The position numbers and the translations under genes are program-made. A stretch of 28,211 nt of DNA from Micavibrio sp. UBA1850 (GTDB lineage Bacteria > Pseudomonadota > Alphaproteobacteria > Micavibrionales > Micavibrionaceae): NCBI GenBank assembly GCA_002338525.1, contig DDIM01000017.1, forward strand, positions 1-28,211, in the 5' to 3' direction. The notes under the pieces are model-generated. The model was not told where the DNA came from. It did no database searches and saw only the letters and a program-made list of their open reading frames with translations. Shown piece after piece: positions 9,003-17,237 of this stretch. How positions within the stretch are numbered: position 1 is the stretch's first letter; every line of letters starts with the position of its first letter.

Positions 9003-9773
9003 ATGCTTGCATTAGTCTCTCCCGCAAAAAAGCTGGATTTTAATGAAGATGCGCCAATTGAAGAATTTACACAGCCCGTATTTCCCAAAGAAAGCCAAGA
9101 GCTTGTATCGATCTTAAAAGATATGCCGCAATCGCGCATTAAGGCTTTGATGAGTTTATCTGATAATTTAGCAGAATTGAATTACAAGCGTTTTCAACGC
9201 TATAGCCAGCCATTTGATTTAAGCAATGCAAAACAAGCGGTGTATGCATTTCGAGGAGATACATATGTAGGCCTAGACGTTGATAGTTTGAAAAGTGGTG
9301 ATGTTGATTATGCGCAAGATCATTTGGCTATTTTGTCAGGTCTTTATGGCGTGTTGCGACCGCTTGATTTAATGCAGCCCTATCGTTTGGAGATGGGAAC
9401 AAAGCTTGCAAATGATAAGGGTGAGACGCTTTATGATTTTTGGAAAGAGCGCTTAACAAAACAAATAGAAGATATGGTGGCAGACCATAAGGACAAAACA
9501 ATTATTTGTTTGGCGTCGAATGAATATATCAAGGCGGTCGATGTTAAGAGCTTGAATGTGCCTTTTGTTACGTGCCATTTTAAGGAAGTGAAGGACGGTA
9601 CGCCTAAGGTTGTCGGATTATTCGCCAAGCGCGCTCGAGGTATGATGGCGCGTTATATGATCGAGCATAAAATTGATACGGCACAAGGGTTAAAAGCATT
9701 TGATAGTGATGGTTATTCTTATGAAGCGTCGCTTTCAAGTGATACAGATTTTGTGTTTTTACGAGAAGGTTAA
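9003..9773 (+). CDS. yaaA: peroxide stress protein YaaA
   Basis: YaaA (DUF328/UPF0246) limits free intracellular iron and so oxidative DNA damage during peroxide stress in E. coli. It has a DNA-binding fold and acts in the cytoplasm. The 256 residues match the family length (258 in E. coli). Typical blocks are LALVSPAKKLDF at the N-terminus, LMSLSDNLAELNYKRFQ, AVYAFRGDTYVGLD, LSGLYGVLRPLDLMQPYRLEMG, LASNEYIKAV, and VGLFAKRARGMMARYMI. The start is supported by AAGAAGG at 8989-8995, 7 bases upstream. It is divergent from the murU-like gene (122-base gap holding both promoters). A possible hairpin terminator follows. Confidence 0.95.
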   Translation: MLALVSPAKKLDFNEDAPIEEFTQPVFPKESQELVSILKDMPQSRIKALMSLSDNLAELNYKRFQRYSQPFDLSNAKQAVYAFRGDTYVGLDVDSLKSGDVDYAQDHLAILSGLYGVLRPLDLMQPYRLEMGTKLANDKGETLYDFWKERLTKQIEDMVADHKDKTIICLASNEYIKAVDVKSLNVPFVTCHFKEVKDGTPKVVGLFAKRARGMMARYMIEHKIDTAQGLKAFDSDGYSYEASLSSDTDFVFLREG

Positions 9774-9785
9774 GCGTGGGCTTAT

Positions 9786-9814
9786 AAAAAAGAGTGTTTA
9801 AAGTCACCTTTTTT
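9786..9814. terminator. candidate bidirectional hairpin terminator after yaaA
   Basis: An A-rich arm (AAAAAAGAGTG, 9786-9796) pairs with CACCTTTTTT (9805-9814) with one bulged A and an 8-base loop. The T run forms part of the stem and tail, as in many AT-rich terminators. It starts 13 bases after the yaaA stop. Confidence 0.45.
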
Positions 9815-9893
9815 GCATTAGAAATTTGCTTTTTACTGTAAAATCGTCTTTATTCATCTCATTAGTTTATGAATAGATACAAAGAGGTTAGAC

Positions 9894-11264
9894 GTGCGAT
9901 CTACAAAATTGAAATCTCATTTGGTGCTGGGTGCAGGCGTTGCGCTAAGTACTGTTCTTTTGAATACAACGGCGTTTGCCGGGTTTAATTGGCAGCCGTC
10001 AGTTGCGCCTGAAAAGGCGATCCCTGTTGAGGTATTAAGTGTCGATAAAGACGTTTTAACGCCCGTGCCAAACAGTATTAATGAAAGCGCAGCAGATGAT
10101 ACGTCTCTAAATGAACAGACAAGCGCTAAGCCAAGCGTTGAGCAAGACATTGAGGAAGTGGCCGCGCTTAGCACTGTTGAACCAGAACCTGTTGTAGAGA
10201 CAATGCCTGCTCTTGCCGCTGCGCCACGCGCGGAAACGGCACGTATGAGTGTGATCGAGGGATTTGGTCGTGATGTACCGCTAAGCTATGCCATTGCAAC
10301 AATCGTACCTTCAAAGTTTGGGTATGCATTTGGTGCTGACGTAAACCCTGCTTTGCCTGTAACATGGCAGGGCGGAAAGCCATGGGATGAAGTGCTGTCT
10401 GATGCCGTTGCGCCGGAAGGCTTGTTTGTGCATGTCGGTCAGCAGAAGGTATCAATCCAATCTGTCCCTCCTGTAAAAGAAAATAAAGCTACAGATGCAA
10501 AAGTTTCAAACGCACCAGCAAATGTACCTGTTAACCAGCCAATGGCTGAGGCTGCTGTTACCTCAAACACACAACAAGCTTCTCAATCAGAAATGCGTGA
10601 AGTATTCGTCCGCCGCGAAACGGGTCAGGTTGAGGCACCATCACAAGGTGGCGATGCCGCAAAAGACGTTACTGCGGCTAAGACATCAAACAAAGAAGAC
10701 GTTATTTGGAACACTCATTCATCTGAAAATGCACCGATTGATTTAATGGCGGGCGATAGTATGGATGAGATATCGTCAGAAGAGGTTTTACCTGAAGCCG
10801 CCGTTTCTGAAGAAGGTTCATTAGAAAGCACAGAGGCTACATCGCAAGCCACACCTGTTGAAGAGATGCCTGTTGAAGAGGTATATGTGCCGCGTATTAA
10901 TCCGGATATGCCAGCAGAAATTGAGGCATATGTAAGCCCGGCTTCTGATGAAAATGTTTTCGAAGTTGTGATGTCACAAACTGAAGCGGCATATGTACTG
11001 GACACAAAACGTATCACAACATTCCGTGCGAAAGCCGGCCAAACTGTGCGTGATACACTGGAGCGCTGGTCTGATGAGGCAAATGTACAGATCTTTTGGG
11101 AGACGCCTTATGATTTCCCCGTTGAAAAGTCAATCACGTTGACGGCAACATACCCAATGGCTGTGCAGGCATTATTGGGACGTCTTGAAACGGTCGAGCC
11201 ACGCCCTACAGCAAAGCTTCACCCGAACTGGCCGCACGGTCCATCAATTCTTACTGTTAAATAA
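9894..11264 (+). CDS. exported protein with TcpQ-like C-terminal domain
   Basis: 456 residues from a GTG start; AAAGAGG at 9881-9887 lies 6 bases upstream and supports it. A classic signal peptide covers residues 1-29, with likely cleavage after AFA. Residues 115-190 form a first compact domain (FGRDVPLSYAIATIVP, then PVTWQGGKPWDEVL), resembling the short secretin-type (STN-like) or pilus-associated domains. Residues 200-370 are a long acidic linker rich in E, V, A, P, T and S. Residues 373-456 fit the TcpQ domain (PF10671), with GQTVRDTLERWSDEANVQIFWE and a later YPMAVQALLGRL. TcpQ-type proteins are periplasmic or outer-membrane parts of type IVb pilus or related secretion systems. No other pilus gene is nearby, so its partner is unknown. 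The linker suggests it spans part of the periplasm. The domain name is by recall of family patterns and should be tested with a profile. Confidence 0.8.
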   Translation: MRSTKLKSHLVLGAGVALSTVLLNTTAFAGFNWQPSVAPEKAIPVEVLSVDKDVLTPVPNSINESAADDTSLNEQTSAKPSVEQDIEEVAALSTVEPEPVVETMPALAAAPRAETARMSVIEGFGRDVPLSYAIATIVPSKFGYAFGADVNPALPVTWQGGKPWDEVLSDAVAPEGLFVHVGQQKVSIQSVPPVKENKATDAKVSNAPANVPVNQPMAEAAVTSNTQQASQSEMREVFVRRETGQVEAPSQGGDAAKDVTAAKTSNKEDVIWNTHSSENAPIDLMAGDSMDEISSEEVLPEAAVSEEGSLESTEATSQATPVEEMPVEEVYVPRINPDMPAEIEAYVSPASDENVFEVVMSQTEAAYVLDTKRITTFRAKAGQTVRDTLERWSDEANVQIFWETPYDFPVEKSITLTATYPMAVQALLGRLETVEPRPTAKLHPNWPHGPSILTVK

Positions 11265-11334
11265 TTTGTTTGTATTTTTTTGAGCATAGTATTAAAACCA
11301 TGCTTATCTAATATTAAACGGATTGATTGAATTT

Positions 11335-11709
11335 ATGCAAAACGTAAGCAAGCATTTGAGCTACGCTGTTATATTGTCGCAAATGACGCACATATTTTGT
11401 TGCGGGCTTCCTGCGCTGTTTAGTGTTTTGAGCTTGTTGTCTGGCTTGGGCCTTGTCGGTGTTATGCCAAGCTCAATGGAGCATGTACACGAATCTATGC
11501 ATGAGTGGGAGCGTCCTATTTTATTCATGTCTGGTGCTGTGCTCATTATCGGGTGGGCGTTACATATGTATAGTCGTAAACTAGATTGTACGAAAACAGC
11601 AAGCTGCTCTCACGAGCCATGCGCCCCTAAGAAAAAGCAATCTGCTCGATTATTATTAGTGGCTACTTTTCTATTTACTATCAATGTTTTAATTATATTA
11701 ACGCACTAA
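11335..11709 (+). CDS. small His/Cys-rich membrane protein (possible MerC/MerT-like metal transporter)
   Basis: 124 residues from the ATG at 11335. An in-frame TTG at 11323 would add four residues, and neither has a clear ribosome binding site. About three hydrophobic segments are visible (residues 8-43, 60-78, 104-122). The first contains HIFCCGLPAL, a His-Cys-Cys-Pro arrangement like the metal-binding first helix of mercury-transport proteins. The loop EHVHESMHEWE is His-rich, and the segment after the second helix has CTKTASCSHEPC with three Cys. This pattern suggests binding or passage of a soft metal ion, but I am not certain of the family. It lies 70 bases after the TcpQ-like gene and 39 bases before the next one, possibly in the same transcript. 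Confidence 0.75.
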   Translation: MQNVSKHLSYAVILSQMTHIFCCGLPALFSVLSLLSGLGLVGVMPSSMEHVHESMHEWERPILFMSGAVLIIGWALHMYSRKLDCTKTASCSHEPCAPKKKQSARLLLVATFLFTINVLIILTH

Positions 11710-11748
11710 AGTTTTACATATATTTAATAATTGTTTATAGTTCGGGGT

Positions 11749-12237
11749 ATGAAAGATGCTTTAGGACAAGACCTGTATATATGTGAGGTAGATCAAACCA
11801 ATAAATTGGTGTTGCCTGCGCCAATCCACGATCATCTAAAAGGGTATCAAGAAACCATAAGCGGGCTATATGAAAATGTTGATTTATGCTCTGTGTTTAC
11901 CAGTGTAGATACGGGCTTTTTGGTTGCCGATGAGCTTCGCCTTCGCTCTTACTTACACAACAACAAAATTGGTATCGGGTCTCATCCCTATGACAAAGAT
12001 TACGGTGCAACGAACCACCTAAGCTTGCTAAGCGCCAATTTTAACCCTCTTGTTACGTCGCATATCAGTGTGCCAATAAACCAAGTGCGAACATACAGAC
12101 CTCATCTTGCCGATGCGATCAATGACACACAATATGTGGTTAGAAAATACAGCCACGCTGTGCGTGATGTCGGAAGCATGGTTCAAGTGGTTCCCAAGCG
12201 CGTGTGGAACGAACAATTTCCTGATTATAAGGTTTGA
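11749..12237 (+). CDS. unrecognised soluble protein, 162 residues
   Basis: I do not recognise it. The ATG at 11749 is preferred over an in-frame TTG at 11731, but no good ribosome binding site precedes either (only CGGGG just before the ATG). The product is hydrophilic, with no signal peptide or membrane segment. Features include LGQDLYICEVDQTNKLVLPAP at the N-terminus, a His/Tyr-containing middle (IGSHPYDKDYGATNHLSLL), and a basic C-terminus ending in VPKRVWNEQFPDYKV. It faces the 439-residue gene, with the two stop codons 8 bases apart. It may be lineage-specific. Confidence 0.65.
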   Translation: MKDALGQDLYICEVDQTNKLVLPAPIHDHLKGYQETISGLYENVDLCSVFTSVDTGFLVADELRLRSYLHNNKIGIGSHPYDKDYGATNHLSLLSANFNPLVTSHISVPINQVRTYRPHLADAINDTQYVVRKYSHAVRDVGSMVQVVPKRVWNEQFPDYKV

Positions 12238-12245
12238 TTTGAGAC

Positions 12246-13565
12246 CTATTTAATGTTTATCGCTCTTTCAATGGTATAAAGGGCGCGTGCGATGTCTTGG
12301 CTTCCTGTAACCAAGCATTGGTCTCCAGAAGATTTTTCCTCAAGTAACGTGTAGCTATTTTCATGTTTGAATAATGCTTTGATGTTGGCTGAGGCAATTT
12401 TGCTAAAGTGATCGCGTTTTTTCGAGCCTTCCTCGAAGACTGTGTATTGTAGATTTTGATCTCTAAACCAATCTCTATTGTCAAATGCATATTGTATGAC
12501 GGATTCTTCCCCGGCTGTTCTTGGGTAAGTAGAGTTGTTCAAAGCCAGCTTCTGGACAAGGTCAATACTTTGTTTGTTTGCTGTGACTGCGATAAATTCT
12601 TGCTTTCCGGATGGGCATGTCACCCAGCTTCCGATTGTTCTATTACGCGCCTCAGATTCTGTGATGTGGGCAGAAATTACGGCGGCAACTTGCAGGTTTT
12701 TCAAGCGGCGTTCGTTACTCTCCTCTTGTGTGGGGGCACGAAGTGGTGAGGTGTCGAGTGTGTGATATGTGGGGCTGTGCGCATCAATAATAGATTGGAT
12801 AGTGGGAGATGCATCTTTTGGAGCAATAAGGGTTAAGGCCTCGCTATTGGCGGGCAACAACTCACGTATAGATAAGACGGCGTTATTCGGGATGTCTGTT
12901 TTAGTTTTTGCAAAATACGCATTTGCCGACCGTTCAATAATTTCGACGCCAGCATTTTCGAAATGTTCGGTCAATTTGACAGGAACTAATGTGGCGTAGT
13001 CTCTGACTTGTAATGGGTTGGAAAAACCACATTTGGTGACCAATTTAAGCGGGCTGCCATACGCGTTGAGATCATTGGACACGCCATTATAATCCAAATC
13101 TTTTCTAATGTCAGATAGGGATACATAAGGTGTTTGCGCATTGCTTGAGACTTTTAAAAACTGCGTGTTCAGTGTCTCCAGGGCAATGTGTGGGAAAACA
13201 GGTTTGTTAAAAGTATCGGCCATTTGTGTCACAAATTTGGCAGGTAGTGCTAGCTGAATATCTTGCCAATTTTCATTAATAAAGTTTTCGCCAAAAAAGA
13301 CGACATTCATAGAGACATCCTTCTTTTTGACGATGAAGAAATCGTTGTCTGTAAAGGAGCTGCCGCACATTTGATTTGTACATAGTCCATTGCGGGTTAA
13401 ATCCCATATGCGATCGCCTACTAATAGCCGTGCAGTCTCAGAATCTGTTGCAATACCTTTGGGTTGGCTTTTATCCGTAATAATTACGGCTTTGTGTGAT
13501 CTGATTGATTGTAATGCTGAAGGGGTACGAAGGCTTGATTGGCAAAAGACATTTTGGTTATTCAT
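12246..13565 (-). CDS. unrecognised soluble protein, 439 residues
   Basis: I do not recognise it. The ATG at 13565 is chosen; an in-frame GTG at 13574 is an alternative and neither has a strong ribosome binding site (AGAGTG precedes the ATG). There is no signal peptide or membrane segment. The N-terminal third has several Cys (GLCTNQMCGSSF); the middle shows mixed alpha/beta patterns (FPHIALETLNTQFLKVSS, SIRELLPANSEALTLIAP); the C-terminal part has GSWVTCPSGKQEFIAV, EESVIQYAFDNRDWF and ends LYTIERAINIK. A promoter with perfect TTGACA lies upstream, so it is transcribed apart from uup. It converges with the 162-residue gene. Confidence 0.8.
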   Translation of the reverse strand: MNNQNVFCQSSLRTPSALQSIRSHKAVIITDKSQPKGIATDSETARLLVGDRIWDLTRNGLCTNQMCGSSFTDNDFFIVKKKDVSMNVVFFGENFINENWQDIQLALPAKFVTQMADTFNKPVFPHIALETLNTQFLKVSSNAQTPYVSLSDIRKDLDYNGVSNDLNAYGSPLKLVTKCGFSNPLQVRDYATLVPVKLTEHFENAGVEIIERSANAYFAKTKTDIPNNAVLSIRELLPANSEALTLIAPKDASPTIQSIIDAHSPTYHTLDTSPLRAPTQEESNERRLKNLQVAAVISAHITESEARNRTIGSWVTCPSGKQEFIAVTANKQSIDLVQKLALNNSTYPRTAGEESVIQYAFDNRDWFRDQNLQYTVFEEGSKKRDHFSKIASANIKALFKHENSYTLLEEKSSGDQCLVTGSQDIARALYTIERAINIK

Positions 13566-13599
13566 TGTACACACTCTATATTTTATTTTTTATAGAAAT

Positions 13600-13628
13600 G
13601 TTCTAGCTTTATTTTGTCTATATGTCAA
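13600..13628 (-). promoter_or_regulatory. candidate sigma-70 promoter for the 439-residue gene
   Basis: Read leftwards, TTGACA (13628-13623) is followed after exactly 17 bases by TAGAAC (13605-13600). The -35 is perfect and the -10 fair. It sits 5 bases beyond the uup stop codon and 34 bases before the 439-residue start codon. Confidence 0.5.
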
Positions 13629-13633
13629 ATACC

Positions 13634-15499
13634 TTAGTTGGCTGATTTCATCTCTTCTAGTTCAAGCCAGCGTGTTTCGTAACGATCAAGCTTTGCTTGC
13701 GCATCAGAGAGATCTTTTGTGGCTTGATGAAAGGCGCTTGGATCTTTTTGGTAAAAGTCAGGGTCTTTCAACGTATCGTTTAACTCTTTTATCAATTTTG
13801 AGGTTGTCTCAATCTTTGTTGGAAGCTCTTTAAGTTCGTATTCTAGCTTGTAAGAGAGCTTTTTTTCCTTTTTAGGTGCGTTATTCTCGCTCTTTTGAGG
13901 TGTTTCATCCTGTTTAGGTTGTTTTTTGCTCTTTTTCTTACTGTTTTTTGCTTTTTTCTCGGCTTTTTCAGCATCTTTAAGGGCTATATAGTCGCTATAT
14001 CCTCCAATACAGTGGTCTATTTCGGCATTTCCTTCAAAAGCAAGAATTTTAGTAACTGTCTGATCAAGAAAATCACGATCGTGAGAAACAACGATTAATG
14101 TGCCTTTATATTGGGATAGAATTTCTTCGAGCATGTCGAGGGTTTCCATGTCCAAGTCATTTGTAGGCTCATCCAGAATAAGACATGATTTTGGATTGGC
14201 TAAAATTTTGGCAAGCATCAGGCGGTTTTTTTGTCCCCCTGATAAATTACACACCTTGTCGTCTACACGCGCTGGATCAAACATAAAGTCTTTGAGGTAG
14301 CCGCAGATGTGGCGCTGTTTTCCCATGACATCAATGTAATCATTTCCAGTGGGGGACAGAACCTTTTTCAAACTGTGTTTGGGGTTTAAATCACTTCGCT
14401 TTTGGTCAAAGTATGAAAATTCCAGCTCTTTTTTACGTTTTATAGACCCTGAGTCAGGCTGTAACGTATCAATCAGGAGTTTGAGGAATGTCGTTTTACC
14501 AGATCCGTTACGGCCTAGTATACCGATGCGATCGCCACGTTGAATACGGTAAGAAAACTTGTCGAGAATATTTTTAACAGTGCCGTGTTCGTCCTCAAAT
14601 GTTTTGGAGACATTATAAAATTCTGCAACTATTTTAGCGTTTTCTTCGGTTCCCTCCAGTGGTTTGATTTCAATTTTTTGAACCGCGCGACGATAAGCGG
14701 ACTGATCGGCCTTAAGCTGATCGCGCATGATCTTCATTTGCTCGACACGACGAACATTTCTTTTTCGGCGGGCTTTGACGCCTCGATTGGCCCATTCAAC
14801 TTCTTGTGCAACGATTGATTTGCGGTTTTTAAGCTCGCGTTCTTCTTGCTCTAGCAACATCGTTGACCATTCCTCAAAATAGCCAAAACCTTTAGGGCAT
14901 GTTTTAATTTTTCCGCGATCAAGCCAGAATATCTGGTTGGTGATGTTTGCAAGAAAGGTTCTATCGTGGCTGACGCAAAGTAATGTGCCGCGATAATTTT
15001 TTAGATAGTTTTCAAGCCATTGAATGATTTCTAAATCCAAATGGTTTGTTGGCTCGTCAAGGAGGAGAATGTCAGGCTCTTCGACGAGGGCGCGTGCTAA
15101 TCCTGCGCGCCGTAATTGCCCACCAGACAAAACGGTCATTTGTGCTTTCGGGTCAATTTGCAAGCTATCGGTGATCATCTCAACCTTGTAGGCGTGCAAG
15201 TCTTTGTCTTCTTCTTTTATTTCAGTGAAGATGTAGTCAAAGACTGTCTCTCCCTCCTGCGGCGTGATGTCTTGGTGCAAATAACCAATTGAGACGCCGT
15301 TTTCTTCCCAGCGTTCCCCGCCATCAAGCTCTTTTCGACCTGTGATGATGTTCATCAATGTTGATTTTCCAGCACCGTTTTTACCAACCAAGGCAATACG
15401 CGCGCCTTCATGAATGTTAAAGGATAAATCCTTGAACAGGGGCTCTTTGTCATATTGGACAAGCGCCTCTTTAACTGAAAGAAGTAGACGTGAATTCAT
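13634..15499 (-). CDS. uup: ABC-F family ATPase Uup
   Basis: Soluble tandem ABC ATPase without membrane domains; ABC-F proteins bind the ribosome E site, and Uup also affects transposon excision and DNA branch processing. 621 residues, close to E. coli Uup (635). The first ABC domain has Walker A GKNGAGKST (39-47), signature LSGGQ (124-128) and Walker B LLLDEPTNHLD (145-155). The linker with many Arg/Lys (about 220-280) is the family's P-site tRNA interaction motif region. The second domain has GRNGSGKTT (329-337), LSGGQKNR (419 on) and LILDEPTNDLD (440-450). The C-terminus has a Lys-rich hinge followed by a coiled coil ending in ARLD-like heptads (AKLDRYETRWLELEEM), as in Uup. It starts 22 bases after the unrecognised 529-residue gene, so the two are probably cotranscribed. 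No clear ribosome binding site precedes the ATG. Confidence 0.93.
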   Translation of the reverse strand: MNSRLLLSVKEALVQYDKEPLFKDLSFNIHEGARIALVGKNGAGKSTLMNIITGRKELDGGERWEENGVSIGYLHQDITPQEGETVFDYIFTEIKEEDKDLHAYKVEMITDSLQIDPKAQMTVLSGGQLRRAGLARALVEEPDILLLDEPTNHLDLEIIQWLENYLKNYRGTLLCVSHDRTFLANITNQIFWLDRGKIKTCPKGFGYFEEWSTMLLEQEERELKNRKSIVAQEVEWANRGVKARRKRNVRRVEQMKIMRDQLKADQSAYRRAVQKIEIKPLEGTEENAKIVAEFYNVSKTFEDEHGTVKNILDKFSYRIQRGDRIGILGRNGSGKTTFLKLLIDTLQPDSGSIKRKKELEFSYFDQKRSDLNPKHSLKKVLSPTGNDYIDVMGKQRHICGYLKDFMFDPARVDDKVCNLSGGQKNRLMLAKILANPKSCLILDEPTNDLDMETLDMLEEILSQYKGTLIVVSHDRDFLDQTVTKILAFEGNAEIDHCIGGYSDYIALKDAEKAEKKAKNSKKKSKKQPKQDETPQKSENNAPKKEKKLSYKLEYELKELPTKIETTSKLIKELNDTLKDPDFYQKDPSAFHQATKDLSDAQAKLDRYETRWLELEEMKSAN

Positions 15500-15521
15500 G
15501 GATTAGAGGTTTAGAGGATTA

Positions 15522-17111
15522 TCACTCAGGTGTCCAGTCTTTGGTGACTAATCTCAGATGTCTGGTTTTTTGAACGGCGCCCTCAACGTCAATATCTGCA
15601 AGCTCTTCATGAGTACCACTTTGATCTTGTTTAATGGTCTCAAGTTCGTCTTGTTCCTCAATCGTTAGTGGTGGGTACTCGTACGCATTTTCTATATTGA
15701 GTTTAAGCTGCTCAATATTATTGACGACTTCCTCAATCAGATCAGCGTTTTCAAAAAATCTAGGGCGTCCTTCAGTGATGAGTTTTTCCGCCTCTTCTAT
15801 GTCTTCATGAATGAGTAGATTTTTATATGCGCTCAGCTCTAGATGTCTATTAACTTGGTATATTTGGACAAGCTTTTTACACGTATGGAAGGCTTGAAGT
15901 TCTTGTGCAAGTTCAGGGCATTCTCTTTGGAAATCACCCTCGACAATGCTTGCTTGCTTATAAGCAATAAGCTTTTTTGCCTCTTCAGGTGTCGCGTTAT
16001 GGACAATTGTCGACATCAAAACGTCACCAATATTAAGCTTTGCCTCATCTTCATATTCATCACACTCGTCATAAAGTAAGAAATCTTCTGCAAGCGCGTA
16101 TGTTACGACCAATGGATCGGCATCGGGGTAGTAATCTAGGAATGTGAGCAAGGGGGAAAGCGTGTTGTGTTTGAATATTTCAAATCCTTGCTTTGTCGAG
16201 GAAAGGGGCGAGAGGTCAAGTTGTTCTAATATTGTATATATGATTTTAAGGTTTAGCGGACTGTCAGGAATGCCCAGCTCTTGTACCGTTACATCTAAAT
16301 GATCCGGGTCGAATTTACCTTGTTTGAAGATTTGGTACAGCTCATGATCATGTTCGACGGGGGTAATAGTTTTGAGTGTTTCAATATCTCTAAGAAGCTG
16401 ACAAATTTCGTGCTCAACCATATCAGCTACAGCAGGCATTTCATATTCAGATAATACATCGGCAATCATCTGACCTTGTGACGATACGTCTGCGCTATCA
16501 ATATCACCTACAAGGAGGCCTTGTTTAATATCGCTTAGATTTTCTAGCATATGGTAAAACATGACGTGTGAATGCTCAAATTCACCATCTATGACGCCTT
16601 GTTTATTGGCGATGTGCAGATTGATCAGAAGCTCGCGCTCTGCAACTGTGAGGTGCTTTTCTATTTCTGGAAATGCACTGACATAACCTTGTGTTGTGCC
16701 GCTAGTAAATTTGCAAAATTCCGGGCCCATAGCAATGAGTGTATATACTTCTGGTGAGAGCGGCCCCATCTCATCCTGGCAATTAAGGGCGCTTATATAT
16801 CTTTGATTTAACTTGTTTAAGGCTTGTTGATTTTGCTGGCTGTATTTTTCCCCTTTTGGAAGAAGGTAGGGCGCCACAAGGGCCGCGCCTCGTTTTACGG
16901 CAGTTTTAAGCGTGTTATGTGTGCTGCATTGTGTGCTGATAAGGGTGAAAAGCTCTCGGAACTCGCGGATTGATTGTATCTCTGTGTTAAAATCATCACC
17001 GTCTTGATCAAGCAAGAAGGGAGAGGAAAAGTTTTCTTCACATGTGCTTGCTTTAAGTTTGTTGTTTGGAAATTTCTCAGAAAGTTTCACAACTTTGCTT
17101 ATATTCAACAT
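15522..17111 (-). CDS. unrecognised acidic soluble protein, 529 residues
   Basis: I do not recognise it. The ATG at 17111 is chosen because AAGGAG lies 7 bases upstream; seven extra in-frame codons upstream are not needed. There is no signal peptide and no membrane segment. The protein is strongly acidic, with clusters such as LLYDECDEYEDEAKL and LTIEEQDELETIKQD, and looks mostly alpha-helical, with Leu- and Glu-rich helices from about residue 100 to 510. It also has about ten Cys, unusual for a helical cytoplasmic protein. It is followed after 22 bases by uup on the same strand, so they probably share a transcript, but nothing in its sequence explains that pairing. It could be a scaffold, a repeat protein of low similarity or an effector; I have no basis to choose. 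Confidence 0.85.
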   Translation of the reverse strand: MLNISKVVKLSEKFPNNKLKASTCEENFSSPFLLDQDGDDFNTEIQSIREFRELFTLISTQCSTHNTLKTAVKRGAALVAPYLLPKGEKYSQQNQQALNKLNQRYISALNCQDEMGPLSPEVYTLIAMGPEFCKFTSGTTQGYVSAFPEIEKHLTVAERELLINLHIANKQGVIDGEFEHSHVMFYHMLENLSDIKQGLLVGDIDSADVSSQGQMIADVLSEYEMPAVADMVEHEICQLLRDIETLKTITPVEHDHELYQIFKQGKFDPDHLDVTVQELGIPDSPLNLKIIYTILEQLDLSPLSSTKQGFEIFKHNTLSPLLTFLDYYPDADPLVVTYALAEDFLLYDECDEYEDEAKLNIGDVLMSTIVHNATPEEAKKLIAYKQASIVEGDFQRECPELAQELQAFHTCKKLVQIYQVNRHLELSAYKNLLIHEDIEEAEKLITEGRPRFFENADLIEEVVNNIEQLKLNIENAYEYPPLTIEEQDELETIKQDQSGTHEELADIDVEGAVQKTRHLRLVTKDWTPE

Positions 17112-17237
17112 GCACACGCTCCTTATTATCAAGGTTATTTTATGACCCTATAGATGAATAATTTAACATATAATATTGTTTTTGATGGTATGGCAAGTTT
17201 AAATATGAAAATAATTCAAACGTTGTGGTGGGTAATA

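Noticed and set aside
11268..11310. Hairpin AGCAT/ATGCT after the TcpQ-like gene as terminator
   Set aside because: The T run precedes the hairpin instead of following it, and the stem is only 5 bp.
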